The notes: generated by a model not told the origin, from the letters alone. A stretch of 64,000 nt of DNA from Adlercreutzia wanghongyangiae (GCF_035989245.1 NZ_JAYMFF010000007.1:1-64000), one strand, 5' to 3'. Counted from the stretch's first letter, positions 1 to 9,079 are shown. Program-made: numbers and translations.

Positions 1-10
1 TTTGCACCCG

Positions 11-42
11 GATTGCGGTCGGCCTGAAGGCCGCCCGCAATC
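11..42. repeat. REP-like hairpin, possible terminator of the aldo/keto reductase gene
   Basis: Arms GATTGCGG and CCGCAATC enclose an inner GGCC-TGAA-GGCC hairpin, just past the stop of the aldo/keto reductase gene. There is no T-run, so factor-independent termination is doubtful. The core CGGCCTGAAGGCCGCCC is shared with the repeats inside the ecfA gene near 47.3-47.4 kb, so this is probably a dispersed repeat. Confidence 0.5.
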
Positions 43-44
43 CG

Positions 45-1169
45 TTACTCGAACAGCTCGGCAGCGCGTTCCAGCTCGCTCACGATGGCGATGTGCTGGG
101 GGCATACGCTCTCACAGGCACCGCACTGGATGCACCTGCTCGCCTTGCCGTCGCCGGTGTTCCAGTTGTAGTTTTCCTGGGCGCGATAGGCATCGCCCAT
201 CTGGTCGTAGATGTTCAGCGACTGCATGATGGTGTTGATGTGCACGCCCTCGGGGCAGCCCTTCATGCAGTAGCGACAGTCGGTGCAGGGCACGCCGGGC
301 AGGGCGGCCAGCGCTGCACGGGCCGCATCGATCACCGCGTACTCCCCTTCCGTCAGCGGCACGCCGTCGCGCATGATGGCGGCGTTCTCGGCCACCATCT
401 CGGGCGTGTTCATGCCCGACAGCACCGCAATCACATTTGGAAGCGACCCCGCGAAGCGCAAGGCCCACGAGGCGATGGGGGCACCGGGCTCGGCCGCACG
501 CAGGATGTCGGCCACGGCATCGGGCAGGCGCACGAGCGTGCCGCCCTTCACCGGCTCCATGATGACCACGGGAAGGCCGCGTTCCTGGCACACCTCGAAG
601 CAGCGGCGCGACTGGATGATGTCGCTCTCCCAGTCAACGTAGTTGATCTGCAGCTGCACGAAATCCACGTCGGGATGCGCATCCAGCACCTTCTCCAACT
701 CCTCCGCGTTATCGTGGATGGAGAAGCCGAAGTTCCGAATCTTGCCCTCAGCTTTCTTCTGGGCGCAGAACTCCCACAGGCCGTACTCCTCGAAGGGCGG
801 CGTGAGCGACTCGCCCAGGTTGTGCAGCAGGTAATAGTCGAAGTAGTCCACCCCGCACTCGCGCAGCGACTTGTCGAACATGGCGCGGGCGTGATCGGCA
901 TTGCTCGCAAGCCACGCCGGCAGCTTGGTGGCCAACTGGAACGAGTCGCGCGGATAACGCTCCACCAGCGCCTTCTTCAGCGCCCACTCCGACTTGCCGT
1001 TATGGTAGCCACGGGCCGAATCGAAATAGGTGAACCCCGCGTCCATAAAAACATCCACCAGCTCGCAGCATTTGTCGATGTCGATAGCCGCCGGATCGTC
1101 CGCGTCCGTCAGCGGCAGCCGCATGAACCCGAACCCCAGCGGCGCCAACTTCCCTGTTTTCTCCATCAT
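45..1169 (-). CDS. Aldo/keto reductase with C-terminal ferredoxin-type 4Fe-4S domain
   Basis: This is a cytoplasmic oxidoreductase of the aldo/keto reductase superfamily. The N-terminal TIM barrel shows the tetrad context: FDSARGYHNGKSE holds the Asp and Tyr, ATKL the Lys and YYLLHNL the His. The C-terminus adds two cysteine clusters, CTDCRYCMKGCP and CIQCGACESVCP, typical of the iron-sulfur-bearing AKR subgroup common in anaerobes. The length of about 374 residues fits that subgroup. The open frame continues upstream to 1406, but that extension reads through an intergenic repeat and lacks AKR similarity; ATG at 1169 or 1166 follows a GGGGG stretch and begins the family-typical N-terminus. 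The physiological substrate cannot be told from sequence. Confidence 0.9.
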   Translation of the reverse strand: MMEKTGKLAPLGFGFMRLPLTDADDPAAIDIDKCCELVDVFMDAGFTYFDSARGYHNGKSEWALKKALVERYPRDSFQLATKLPAWLASNADHARAMFDKSLRECGVDYFDYYLLHNLGESLTPPFEEYGLWEFCAQKKAEGKIRNFGFSIHDNAEELEKVLDAHPDVDFVQLQINYVDWESDIIQSRRCFEVCQERGLPVVIMEPVKGGTLVRLPDAVADILRAAEPGAPIASWALRFAGSLPNVIAVLSGMNTPEMVAENAAIMRDGVPLTEGEYAVIDAARAALAALPGVPCTDCRYCMKGCPEGVHINTIMQSLNIYDQMGDAYRAQENYNWNTGDGKASRCIQCGACESVCPQHIAIVSELERAAELFE

Positions 1170-1251
1170 GACCCCCGTTCTTGTGCAAACGCGCAAATTA
1201 CCAGTGAGACCATCATAGCATGGAGAACCGCCCCGAAAAGCAGCCGCTGTA

Positions 1252-1294
1252 GGATCCTTCGACTCCGGCGCTTCGCGCCTTCGCTCAGGATGAC
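1252..1294. repeat. Intergenic palindromic repeat
   Basis: An imperfect palindrome with a GGCGCTTCGCGCC centre and arms of the GGATCCTTCGACTCC / GAAGG...GGATGAC type lies between the aldo/keto reductase start and the truA fragment. Elements of this look are common between genes in many genomes. No coding function is visible. Confidence 0.5.
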
Positions 1295-1306
1295 ATGGGG
1301 CCGCAC

Positions 1307-1372
1307 TTAGTACGCCACGCTCCAGAATACGAGGCCGCGGGCCGGTGCGTTCTCGCCGGCGGCCCAGCAGTC
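1307..1372 (-). pseudogene. Displaced 3' fragment of a second truA
   Basis: On the minus strand this stretch reads AAGENAPARGLVFWSVAY followed by a stop, which is the exact C-terminus of the intact TruA encoded at 2456-3277. The DNA is not identical: several third positions differ and the stop is TAA instead of TGA. It is cut off upstream, has no start, and lies on the far side of the two-gene insert at 1388-2364. The synonymous nature of the changes suggests that it was once the end of a functional gene in a diverged lineage. See the findings. Confidence 0.8.
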
Positions 1373-1387
1373 GAAGATAGCGACCAA

Positions 1388-1855
1388 TTAGCGGGAGGCG
1401 AGCCACTCTCCTGCCACCTGGTTTAAGGGCACGGGAAGACTTTTGAAGTCATCACTCTCAAGCCAATCGAGGGTGCCATCCTCAACAAGATCGTATAGAG
1501 CAGTTGATTCACTCCGTTCGCTGTTAAAAGAGACGAGCCCGACCAAAAGCGAAGGTATTTCCGCTTCCGACTCCATGAGCTCATAGGAAGGGACGGGGAT
1601 CTCGTCCACTTGAGACCCAAAGCGGGCAAGCATATCGGAGACCGCATTCGGGAAGGGAAGGGAGTGATTGCACACCGCATCGTCAATGAGACCGTCCATA
1701 TCGCGCTGATTCATTTCGAGCAGACCTGTTAGCTCTCTCAGCGCTACGCCCTTGCACTTGCCCATGGCAAGCAGAAGCGCCATCGTATACCGCACATCAT
1801 CAAATTCGTGCTCCTTAATCACGGAAGATCGCGTGAGCACGGGATAGGCAACCAT
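1388..1855 (-). CDS. Hypothetical protein paired with DUF3990 gene
   Basis: A 155-residue soluble, acidic protein that I do not recognise. It has no signal peptide or membrane segment. The ATG overlaps the stop of the upstream DUF3990 gene by one base (TAATG), so the two are translationally coupled. By position it is the partner of the DUF3990 protein, as in other DUF3990 modules where a small gene follows, but it does not resemble the DUF3791 partner of the second module at 20.9 kb. Its GC content looks lower than that of truA next door. An antitoxin or immunity role is inference from gene order only. Confidence 0.65.
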   Translation of the reverse strand: MVAYPVLTRSSVIKEHEFDDVRYTMALLLAMGKCKGVALRELTGLLEMNQRDMDGLIDDAVCNHSLPFPNAVSDMLARFGSQVDEIPVPSYELMESEAEIPSLLVGLVSFNSERSESTALYDLVEDGTLDWLESDDFKSLPVPLNQVAGEWLASR

Positions 1856-2364
1856 TATCGCTCCTCAACATCATAGGATTCTACAAAATGCAGGAAAGAC
1901 AGCGCAGGCTCCGCAAGCATAACTTGATGCGTTGGATAGCTAAATCGCGCAAGCCGCCAGAATTCACCACGGTCTATGGAGCCGGCAAGAAAGGACTCGA
2001 CATAATTGTAGACCTTGTCATCCGCCATGGGACCTTCAACATAGGTGTAATCGTGCATCTCACCGGCTCGACAGGCTGCAATAAAGTCGAGCCATTCATC
2101 GCTCATCGCGGGAAACAGCAACGACGAGCAAGTCTCCAAAGCGCGCCCTCGCTCAAACCTATAGACGCTCACAACAGGCCTAGCATCACTATCCGAACGA
2201 AGCATGTTGCGATACTTTCTCATGGCCCACTTCTCAGCCTGCTCCTGCAGAAGAGTGAGGTAAAACCCGTTGCCAAAATCCTTGGCGTAAGTACCTTCAA
2301 TCACACGAGGCGCCTCCACTGGCAAAAAGCTACCGTGGAAAAGCATCATTGTGTCATCGCTCAT
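1855..2364 (-). CDS. DUF3990 family protein (putative ADP-ribosyltransferase-like toxin)
   Basis: A 169-residue protein with the DUF3990 hallmarks: an N-terminal LFHGSFLPVE block, then DFGNGFYLT followed by QAEKWA, and a C-terminal H-x-MLAEPALSFL region. The family is described as related to ADP-ribosyltransferase folds; no activity is shown here. The start at 2364 is chosen because GAGGTG sits four bases upstream; the longer frame to 2412 lacks a ribosome site. A paralogue in the same window lies at 20178-20660. Both overlap a small downstream gene. The gene lies in an insert between intact truA and a displaced truA 3' end. Confidence 0.75.
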   Translation of the reverse strand: MSDDTMMLFHGSFLPVEAPRVIEGTYAKDFGNGFYLTLLQEQAEKWAMRKYRNMLRSDSDARPVVSVYRFERGRALETCSSLLFPAMSDEWLDFIAACRAGEMHDYTYVEGPMADDKVYNYVESFLAGSIDRGEFWRLARFSYPTHQVMLAEPALSFLHFVESYDVEER

Positions 2365-2455
2365 GAAGCACCTCATTTCTCGCGAACAATCATTATGCCA
2401 TGGATCAAACACATCGCGCAGCCCGCACCATACGCATGCAGAAAGAAAGCAGCGC

Positions 2456-3277
2456 TCAGTACGCTACCGACCAGAAGACGAGGCCGCGGGCCGGCGCGTT
2501 CTCGCCGGCGGCCTGGCGGTCGCGCGCCGCGAGCACCTCAGCGACCCAGTCGGCGTCGCGCTGGCCGCGGCCCACCATGACCAGCGTGCCCACGATGGTG
2601 CGCACCATGGAATGGAGAAAGGCGTTGCCGCGCACGGTGATGACCTGGTGCGGCTCGCCCATGATAGTCTCGGGAGCGAAAGACACCTCGCTCACATGGC
2701 GGCAAGTGGGTTTGCCCACGGCCGAGGCGGCCATGCAAAAGCTTTTAAAGTCGTGCTCGCCGATAAGATGCGCCGCCCCGCACTCCATGGCAGCCACGTC
2801 CAAGTTCGGCCCCACGAACCAGGCGGTACGGTCAGTGAACACCGGCGGCGTATCGCCCACAGCCAGAAAGTACCGGTATTCACGCTCCACGGCGTCGAAG
2901 CGAGCCGAGAAGCCGCGCGGGCGCTCGTCAACAGCGCGCACCACAATGCCCTCGCCGGTAAGCGCGTTCAGCGAGCGACGCAGGGTGTGAAGCGTGCGGT
3001 CGCGCAGCTCGGACGTGTCCACATCGAAGGACACCACCTGGCCACGCGCATGCACCCCCGCATCGGTGCGGCCGGCGCACACCACATCTACCGGCCGGCG
3101 GAACAGCAGCGCCAGGGCGTCTTCCAATTCGCCCTGCACCGTGCGCTGCCCGGGCTGCTTCGCAAACCCCGCAAACGGCGCCCCGTCATAGGCCACCGTG
3201 CACGACAACGTGCGCTCGTAAGCACACTCCGCTGCGCGCTGCTCCAATGTCGGACGAGCGATGCATAGACCGTTCAA
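2456..3277 (-). CDS. truA: tRNA pseudouridine(38-40) synthase TruA
   Basis: Converts uridines 38-40 of the tRNA anticodon arm to pseudouridine. The catalytic motif GRTDAGVHARGQ places the nucleophilic Asp near residue 72; the N-terminal AYDGAPFAGFAKQPG block and the C-terminal SFCMA and FLHSMVRTIVGTL blocks are typical. At 273 residues it is normal for the family. The start is TTG at 3277, with AAAGGA about eight bases upstream; no in-frame ATG lies nearby. Its last 18 codons recur, with synonymous differences, at 1307-1372. Confidence 0.96.
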   Translation of the reverse strand: MNGLCIARPTLEQRAAECAYERTLSCTVAYDGAPFAGFAKQPGQRTVQGELEDALALLFRRPVDVVCAGRTDAGVHARGQVVSFDVDTSELRDRTLHTLRRSLNALTGEGIVVRAVDERPRGFSARFDAVEREYRYFLAVGDTPPVFTDRTAWFVGPNLDVAAMECGAAHLIGEHDFKSFCMAASAVGKPTCRHVSEVSFAPETIMGEPHQVITVRGNAFLHSMVRTIVGTLVMVGRGQRDADWVAEVLAARDRQAAGENAPARGLVFWSVAY

Positions 3278-3367
3278 GTCGGCGTTCCTTTCTTACACGG
3301 GCACTTACCAAGACGGATCATAGCAGAACATGCTGAATTATGATGTCGAACGAAACCTGTTAGAACC

Positions 3368-5311
3368 CTATTCAGCCACTTGAAGACTCCCCAAGATGCT
3401 CGCCAGCTCCTGTCGCTGCTCATTGCTCAAGCCTTCTATATCGGCGCTAAAGCACACGGCTCGGCCGAGAAAATCAAACGCAACACAGTTGGTGTCCTGT
3501 ATTGTCGACAGGGGGGACTGCTGAAGATACGAGACGGGGACAAGAACCATCTCCGAAGTCAGATTATCGGGATCGCTGGCATCCTTTGGATAAATCGCTT
3601 CGGCAACCACATAGGAACCAGCGCTCTCTCCAGGAGGTGCAAGCGCCGCATCCGCGACTTTCACCAAACGCGCTGTCCGCTCCCTATCAACGCATATCCA
3701 CATATCTCCCCCATACCAGTCAAGGTATTCAAGCTGAACAGCTAGCGGGATTCCACCGGCTTCCTCAGGCGAACTGACATCAATTACCGCACTCTGAGGA
3801 CCCCACGGCGATGTCTCAGATCCAATAAGAGATGAGCACTTCCAATCAGCGGGGTGAACAAAGGAGAGTTGCGGTGCATCCCCGGGAAACTTTGTGGTGC
3901 AGACCACTCGCCCAGATCCCACATTCCTGTGCGAAGAGGAGGCGGAATCCTTTTCAAGTGAACCACTTTCACCCTCACCGTCGACAGCTGACGGGATGTC
4001 GAAGCTCTGCGTTTCATCAAGAAGCGTGATGGCATCGCCTGAATCAAAAAGCTCGAGATCAAACCCTGCAACGAGATCCCAGCCCAACACGTTCAAATCT
4101 TCCATAACGAGACTTCCGCTAATAGGCAAGGTGACTTTCTGGGATAACGTACCCGCAAATTTCTTGGAGATACCGGGAAGTTCCACTGCACCGTCTGGGG
4201 ATGGCACAGTCGGCAGAGCAGTCAGCTCGGCACTTATCTGCACCGCAAGACCTGTCGATAACTCTACACCGCTCACACCATACAGCAACGCTTTGAACGA
4301 AACCGATACCTCTCCTTCCACATCCGCGCCAAAGCTCTCATCAGCAAGATTGAAGATCGGGCGCGGGAACAGCGACCTATCCTCGTTGATGGCCCGAGGA
4401 CCGCCTCCCGTCGTGTACTCGAAACCGACGCATTTTTCAATCTTACCCGCCAGCTGAAGCTCACCCTTTTCCGACGATGACGTGGACACTTCACTTCCCC
4501 AGCCTGTTTCCACTGAGCATCCTAAGCCGTGGGCGTTCCCACTCAACGATGCCTCAGCCGAAATACTCGGCGCAACGACTACCGGAAGTGGTCCTATGTT
4601 GAATTCAAACGGCCTCAGCACCCTATTGAAGAGCTCCGTGCTGTCGAGCTCAACGCCGTCAATCGATATCTCCAAGCTGATCGTATCCGTAAGCCGAAAG
4701 GTCAATTGATCCCAATTAACGGAAACCGCAATCTCGAGATACTGCCATGCCTCAGCCGATAACGAACCCGCCTTCTTTTCAAACAGCGGACAGCCTAGCT
4801 CCCCTTCGAATGAAAACCAGCCATCATCAGCGAACGCCTGCTCAATTAGAGGATTTCCCGATCGGTCTTTCAGCTGATTAATACGATAATTTCCAGCCTC
4901 GTCGACGGCAACCCGCACCTTCACATCACATTTTTCGATAGCATCGACCAACGACGCCTGCCGAATAGGAATGCGCCACCCCTCCCCCACAACCTCGGGC
5001 TTGCCCATCCAGCAAAGCAAGCCATTAGGGGTCGCGCTAGTTATACCAGCCGCAAGCACATCTCCTTCAACGATGCCATCGAGGGACGAAACGGTCACGG
5101 AATCGGCGTCGCTAGCCAAAATGGTGAAGGGCGACGACCCCTCCTCATAAATGACGACGTTGTCCTTCAGAACAACGCCGTCGTCTGCACCGTTCTTCCA
5201 GATAAGAACGGCGGCCGCCACCATCAGCAAAGCGGCCAATATGGTGACAACGAGCAGGGCGATAATCAACCGCCGCCTCGTCTGAGGAGCGGGATGCGCG
5301 GATTGCGCCAT
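3368..5311 (-). CDS. Membrane-anchored extracellular protein of unknown function
   Basis: About 647 residues. A basic N-terminus (QTRRR) is followed by one hydrophobic segment at about residues 16-40 and then a long hydrophilic, largely beta-like, Ser/Gly-rich ectodomain without a recognisable domain. The C-terminal 180 residues (from about HRNVGSGRV) look like a separate module. The start at 5311 is preferred over the ATG six bases upstream, because AAGGAG abuts the upstream ATG but is six bases from this one. The next gene upstream on the same strand is an amidase lipoprotein, so a cell-envelope role is plausible. I do not recognise the family. Confidence 0.7.
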   Translation of the reverse strand: MAQSAHPAPQTRRRLIIALLVVTILAALLMVAAAVLIWKNGADDGVVLKDNVVIYEEGSSPFTILASDADSVTVSSLDGIVEGDVLAAGITSATPNGLLCWMGKPEVVGEGWRIPIRQASLVDAIEKCDVKVRVAVDEAGNYRINQLKDRSGNPLIEQAFADDGWFSFEGELGCPLFEKKAGSLSAEAWQYLEIAVSVNWDQLTFRLTDTISLEISIDGVELDSTELFNRVLRPFEFNIGPLPVVVAPSISAEASLSGNAHGLGCSVETGWGSEVSTSSSEKGELQLAGKIEKCVGFEYTTGGGPRAINEDRSLFPRPIFNLADESFGADVEGEVSVSFKALLYGVSGVELSTGLAVQISAELTALPTVPSPDGAVELPGISKKFAGTLSQKVTLPISGSLVMEDLNVLGWDLVAGFDLELFDSGDAITLLDETQSFDIPSAVDGEGESGSLEKDSASSSHRNVGSGRVVCTTKFPGDAPQLSFVHPADWKCSSLIGSETSPWGPQSAVIDVSSPEEAGGIPLAVQLEYLDWYGGDMWICVDRERTARLVKVADAALAPPGESAGSYVVAEAIYPKDASDPDNLTSEMVLVPVSYLQQSPLSTIQDTNCVAFDFLGRAVCFSADIEGLSNEQRQELASILGSLQVAE

Positions 5312-5346
5312 GGACATCTCCTTGGGAAACGAAGGGGCGGGAATCG

Positions 5347-6213
5347 CTAGCCGTGAACACGGCTCTGCTGGTAGCTTGCCAAATAGTCGGTGAATTCCGG
5401 CGAGGTGTCGGAATTGCCCGTACGCCAGGCCTTGTGATCGATGATCTCGCTTTCAAAGCCGTAGTAGGCATCAATGTAGGCAATCAGCCCATCCAGAGCC
5501 TCAAGCTGGGCCTGGGGATAATCTCCGGAACCGCCCACATGCACCATCTCGATGCCGATGGAATAGGAATTCATCCCGTAGTCGGCAGCCCAATCGCCTA
5601 TGGGCTGGGTGCCGCGCATATCGTCACGCGACTCGTCCTCCACGCCATAGAGCTCGTTGTGCCCTGTGTCACCATAGCCCGCATGATGCACGATAGTGTC
5701 CAGCGGAGCGCACTGCACGATAGTGCCATCCTTGTTCACCACGAAATGAGCTGCCACGTAATTGCCGTTGGAATCCCACCAGTCGATAACCGAGCTGGCA
5801 TTCGAATCGCCCTCGGTATCGTGCAACACGATGTACTTCTGATGCTCGGGACCCTTCTCGCCGTGCACGAAGTCAGAGCGGAAATCCTCACTGAGGGAAA
5901 GCTGGGCACGCAATTGGTCGGCATCGGGAGCCGCAGGCTCAGGCGCCGGGGCTTCTTCCGACGACTCCGCCTCCTCAGCTCCAGCAGCATCGGAAGCGTC
6001 ATCTGCGGGCTCAACATCTTCTTGCGGCCGATCGAAAATCTGCACATCACGGGGCTCTTCCACCTCAATGGGAATCATCGGCAATTCCTCGGTTTCACGC
6101 GCACAGCCCGATGCAACGCACGCTGCCAGCAGGGTCAAAACCGCCGCCCAGACAACGGGACCCATCACTCGCGACCAGTTTCGATCTTCCACGCTCGTCA
6201 CCATCCTCTTCAT
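5347..6213 (-). CDS. N-acetylmuramoyl-L-alanine amidase (amidase_2/PGRP fold) lipoprotein
   Basis: Predicted to cleave the amide bond between muramic acid and the stem peptide of peptidoglycan. The zinc-site context is visible: VLHDTEG, then TIVHHAGYGDTG, and late in the protein DHKAWRTGNSDTSPEF. The N-terminus is a signal peptide ending in a lipobox-like stretch (LLAACVASGC); either Cys could be lipidated. A Glu/Ala/Pro-rich linker at about residues 45-95 separates the anchor from the catalytic domain. 288 residues. It is followed closely by the membrane-anchored protein at 3368-5311, probably in one transcript. Confidence 0.88.
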   Translation of the reverse strand: MKRMVTSVEDRNWSRVMGPVVWAAVLTLLAACVASGCARETEELPMIPIEVEEPRDVQIFDRPQEDVEPADDASDAAGAEEAESSEEAPAPEPAAPDADQLRAQLSLSEDFRSDFVHGEKGPEHQKYIVLHDTEGDSNASSVIDWWDSNGNYVAAHFVVNKDGTIVQCAPLDTIVHHAGYGDTGHNELYGVEDESRDDMRGTQPIGDWAADYGMNSYSIGIEMVHVGGSGDYPQAQLEALDGLIAYIDAYYGFESEIIDHKAWRTGNSDTSPEFTDYLASYQQSRVHG

Positions 6214-6309
6214 CAGTCAACGCCCCGCGCAAGGACCTCTCGGCAAACAAGGGAGGAATGGAGCAGCGCGCCCCATTCCTCCCGAACATGCGAACATGCC
6301 AAGGAATTG

Positions 6310-6726
6310 CTAACCCATAAGGCTCGCGGCACCAACGCCCACTGCCGAGCAGGCGGAGACCACGGCCAAAAGTAAAATCAGATCGATGAAGGACAGCACC
6401 GTGCCCGCAATGGCCAGGCCCCGGGGCACCCTGAAAACGCCGATGACAGAGAGAACGGCGCCCAGCAGCCACACAACCCATCCCAGCACAGGCACCCAAG
6501 AGGTGAACACACCGATCAGAGCAAGCACGAAACCCGCCGTGCCGAGACCGTTCTTCTGAACCATGCCCTGCATCTGAACGTTGACCACCTGGGTCGTACC
6601 GGGAGCCGCCGCAGCCGCAGCCGGAACCGCATCCCGCTCGATAATTGCCGCACCTGCGCTATTTCCGCACGAGGCGCAGAACTGGGCTCCATCGGGGTTC
6701 TCCGTCCCGCATTTCGGACAAAACAT
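6310..6726 (-). CDS. Zinc-ribbon membrane protein
   Basis: 138 residues. The N-terminal ribbon CPKCG-x(9)-FCASCG would bind one zinc. An Ala-rich linker follows, and then three hydrophobic segments between about residues 60 and 135. It is the most downstream of four consecutive minus-strand genes that all carry such ribbons. The family resembles small zinc-ribbon/DUF4190-type proteins of Gram-positive bacteria, whose role is not established. The start has AAAGGAG about eight bases upstream. Confidence 0.8.
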   Translation of the reverse strand: MFCPKCGTENPDGAQFCASCGNSAGAAIIERDAVPAAAAAAPGTTQVVNVQMQGMVQKNGLGTAGFVLALIGVFTSWVPVLGWVVWLLGAVLSVIGVFRVPRGLAIAGTVLSFIDLILLLAVVSACSAVGVGAASLMG

Positions 6727-6806
6727 CTTCCTTCTCCTTTCAATAACACTTATAACGCCTTCGCAACCAGCGAGCGCTCTCCCCGCTCGCGATCACTGCC
6801 AAACCC

Positions 6807-7811
6807 TTACAAGTACTGCGACCCACGGCTTTGCTCGAGTGCGAGCATCGTCTCGGTGTTCTGCTTCTCGACCGCCGAGAGCGGCGAGGGCATTGCATCG
6901 AATTCCTCGGGCGAATAACGCTGGGTGTACCAGCTCTTCCCCCCAAAGTACTGGGCCAGCTCCTGATTCAGGAACCCGCGGCCGTGTCGTGCGAATATCT
7001 CGTTGCGAGCCACGAAAAGCTCCCAGTCCGACAGGGCGCTCAGCTCCGAGGTCGTGTAGGCATGGGTATCGCTATCGGGCAGAATGTATTCCGATGCCGC
7101 CGGTTCCGCGGCCGGTGCCGGCCCGGGCTCCGGTGCCGGAGTCTCGCTGCTCGCAGCCTCCGCATCGGCGCTCTCCGACGCTGCAGCCTCCGCATCGCCG
7201 GCCTCGGGCTCGGCGGGATCGACGGCATTTTCCTCGTCGGCAGACGACTCGTCCCGAGAAGCATCCTCCGCCGTTGCCGGAACTTCCTCTACAACCCGCT
7301 CGTTCGACCCCGCACTTGGCCCTAGCAGCAGGAACAGCACCACACCGGCTGCAGCCAGCAGCACTACCCCAGCTGCAATCAGGCCGATAATAAGCCCTTT
7401 GTTCGACTTCTCTTGCCCACCTTGCCGGGGCTGTCCCGCTTGCTTCGGATGTGCGGCGGCCGGCACGGCGGCGACCACCCGCTGATGCGAGCCCGCCGTG
7501 GCGAACCCGACGGGCTTTCCGCAACGAGTGCAGAATGCCGTATCGCCCTTAAGCGGCGCTCCGCAACCAGTGCAGAACGCGGAGGCGCCGGCGCCGGCCC
7601 GATCTTGAGTCATCGCAACCGTCTTACCTGTGTCCGCAGCATCAGCCACCGCAGGCATAGGCGCCGCGGGGGAAACGGCGGCCACCGGCGCGAGAGGCAC
7701 GGTGTCGGCCATCGATTCCCCGGCAGCCTCCGCTCGCGGAGCCGGCGCACCGCATCCCTCGCAAAAACTATTTCCCTCTTTAATGTCTTTTCCGCAGCGC
7801 GTGCAGAACAT
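6807..7811 (-). CDS. Three-ribbon zinc protein with membrane anchor and C-terminal YARHG domain
   Basis: 334 residues. Three zinc ribbons occur in the N-terminal half (FCTRCGKDI/FCEGCG, FCTGCG, FCTRCGKPV), then a transmembrane helix near residue 155-180, an acidic Glu/Ala/Ser-rich linker, and an extracellular C-terminal domain with the YARHG-type signature WELFVARNEIFARHGRGF. YARHG domains occur in extracellular parts of bacterial envelope proteins; function unknown. The start at 7811 is chosen because GGAGG lies six bases from it but touches the alternative ATG at 7817. Confidence 0.85.
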   Translation of the reverse strand: MFCTRCGKDIKEGNSFCEGCGAPAPRAEAAGESMADTVPLAPVAAVSPAAPMPAVADAADTGKTVAMTQDRAGAGASAFCTGCGAPLKGDTAFCTRCGKPVGFATAGSHQRVVAAVPAAAHPKQAGQPRQGGQEKSNKGLIIGLIAAGVVLLAAAGVVLFLLLGPSAGSNERVVEEVPATAEDASRDESSADEENAVDPAEPEAGDAEAAASESADAEAASSETPAPEPGPAPAAEPAASEYILPDSDTHAYTTSELSALSDWELFVARNEIFARHGRGFLNQELAQYFGGKSWYTQRYSPEEFDAMPSPLSAVEKQNTETMLALEQSRGSQYL

Positions 7812-7846
7812 AATCATCCTCCTGCATATCGTCGGGCAAGATCGCT

Positions 7847-9079
7847 CTACTGCTTGTAGACGACTCCCGTGCCATCGAAGACGGTAGAGGACACCTCGCC
7901 GTTCCAGCCGTCCGTCTCGTCTTGTCCGATGCTCATGGAGTCGATCTCGATGGACTTCGAGCCGTCATCGCTCTGGATCAGATAGCCGCTCAAACTCGCC
8001 TGACGGCTGCCATGGTCGCTGTCGCCCTGAGCTTCGAAGTAATAGGAGTAGCCGTCCGACTGTCCCTCGTAATCAGAGGTGGCGGGCTCGATAGCCGCCG
8101 TCAAGGTACCCGAAGCCTCGCTGTACGAGTCGGGATTGCCCCAACCGCCTTCCTCGGTCCAACCGTTGATCTTATAGGTGATGGTGAACGTGCCCGTCTC
8201 AGCATTCAAACCGCTGATGGTGAACTGGGCGAGCTTGGTCAAGTCGCCGGTTTTGGCGCGGTACTCGCCATCGAGGTCCTTGTACGTCACCTTGCGCGTC
8301 GTGTTCTCGTCCTCGACATACCAGCCATATTCGCCCACCGCATAGGTGATAGTCTTCGTCGACACCGCATCGGCGAACCAGAACTGGTAAGTCTTGTCCA
8401 CGGTCGTCTGGCAGGTACCCGTTTCCTCGTTCAGCTCGAGGCCCTCGCCTCCTACGCCGTTGACGTCATCCTTCTCGATGCCCTTCTTCGGCGTCACCGT
8501 ACGAGACATCAGGTTGAACACGTACTCGCCAGTCTGGTCGGGCGAGCGGTAGGCCGTATCGGGGTAGGGATAGTAATCCAGGCTGTAGGTCAGGTCGACG
8601 CGGAAACTTTCGTTCTCCACGGCGGTCTTCACCTGGGCCGTCAGCCAGTCGTCGTTCTGCACCTTCATGTCGGTCACCTCGAAGGAGGCGATGCTGTAGG
8701 GAGTATCGTTGGTGTAGTCGCTCGAGGGAACCTCGACAAGATAGGGCTGCTGTGCCTCAAACGCCCGACGGATGGTATCGGTCGTCTGGCCGAGGGTGGT
8801 GCCGCCAGTAAGCATCGACACGACGCCGGCGATCACCGCCACAACCACCACCAGCGCCACCACACCACCGATGACGAGCTTGCCGTGGGTCTTCATCACA
8901 CCGGCCGCCACGCTTCCCGCTCCGGCAGCCACGGCCGCCGGCGATACCGGAGTGGAGGACGGAGCAGCTGCTGGCGCTTTCGTACCCTGCGGTGCCGCAC
9001 CGCCGCCCAGCTGCGCCCCGCACTTACCGCAAAACGAAGCGCCGTCCTCCAACTGATTCCCGCATTGAGGGCAAAACAT
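7847..9079 (-). CDS. Zinc-ribbon, single-TM protein with large extracellular domain
   Basis: 410 residues. One N-terminal ribbon (CPQCGNQLEDGASFCGKCG), an Ala/Pro-rich linker, one transmembrane helix at about residues 70-95, and then about 300 residues of Thr/Tyr/Asp-rich ectodomain with apparently repeated YSLDYYPYPD- and EYGWYVEDE-like stretches, consistent with beta-rich repeats. The topology (cytoplasmic ribbon, outside domain) matches its neighbour at 6807-7811. I do not recognise the ectodomain. AGGAGA precedes the start. Confidence 0.8.
   Translation of the reverse strand: MFCPQCGNQLEDGASFCGKCGAQLGGGAAPQGTKAPAAAPSSTPVSPAAVAAGAGSVAAGVMKTHGKLVIGGVVALVVVVAVIAGVVSMLTGGTTLGQTTDTIRRAFEAQQPYLVEVPSSDYTNDTPYSIASFEVTDMKVQNDDWLTAQVKTAVENESFRVDLTYSLDYYPYPDTAYRSPDQTGEYVFNLMSRTVTPKKGIEKDDVNGVGGEGLELNEETGTCQTTVDKTYQFWFADAVSTKTITYAVGEYGWYVEDENTTRKVTYKDLDGEYRAKTGDLTKLAQFTISGLNAETGTFTITYKINGWTEEGGWGNPDSYSEASGTLTAAIEPATSDYEGQSDGYSYYFEAQGDSDHGSRQASLSGYLIQSDDGSKSIEIDSMSIGQDETDGWNGEVSSTVFDGTGVVYKQ

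Noticed and set aside
1170..1406. Upstream extension of the aldo/keto reductase frame
   Set aside because: It reads through the truA fragment and an intergenic repeat; the family N-terminus begins at 1169/1166.
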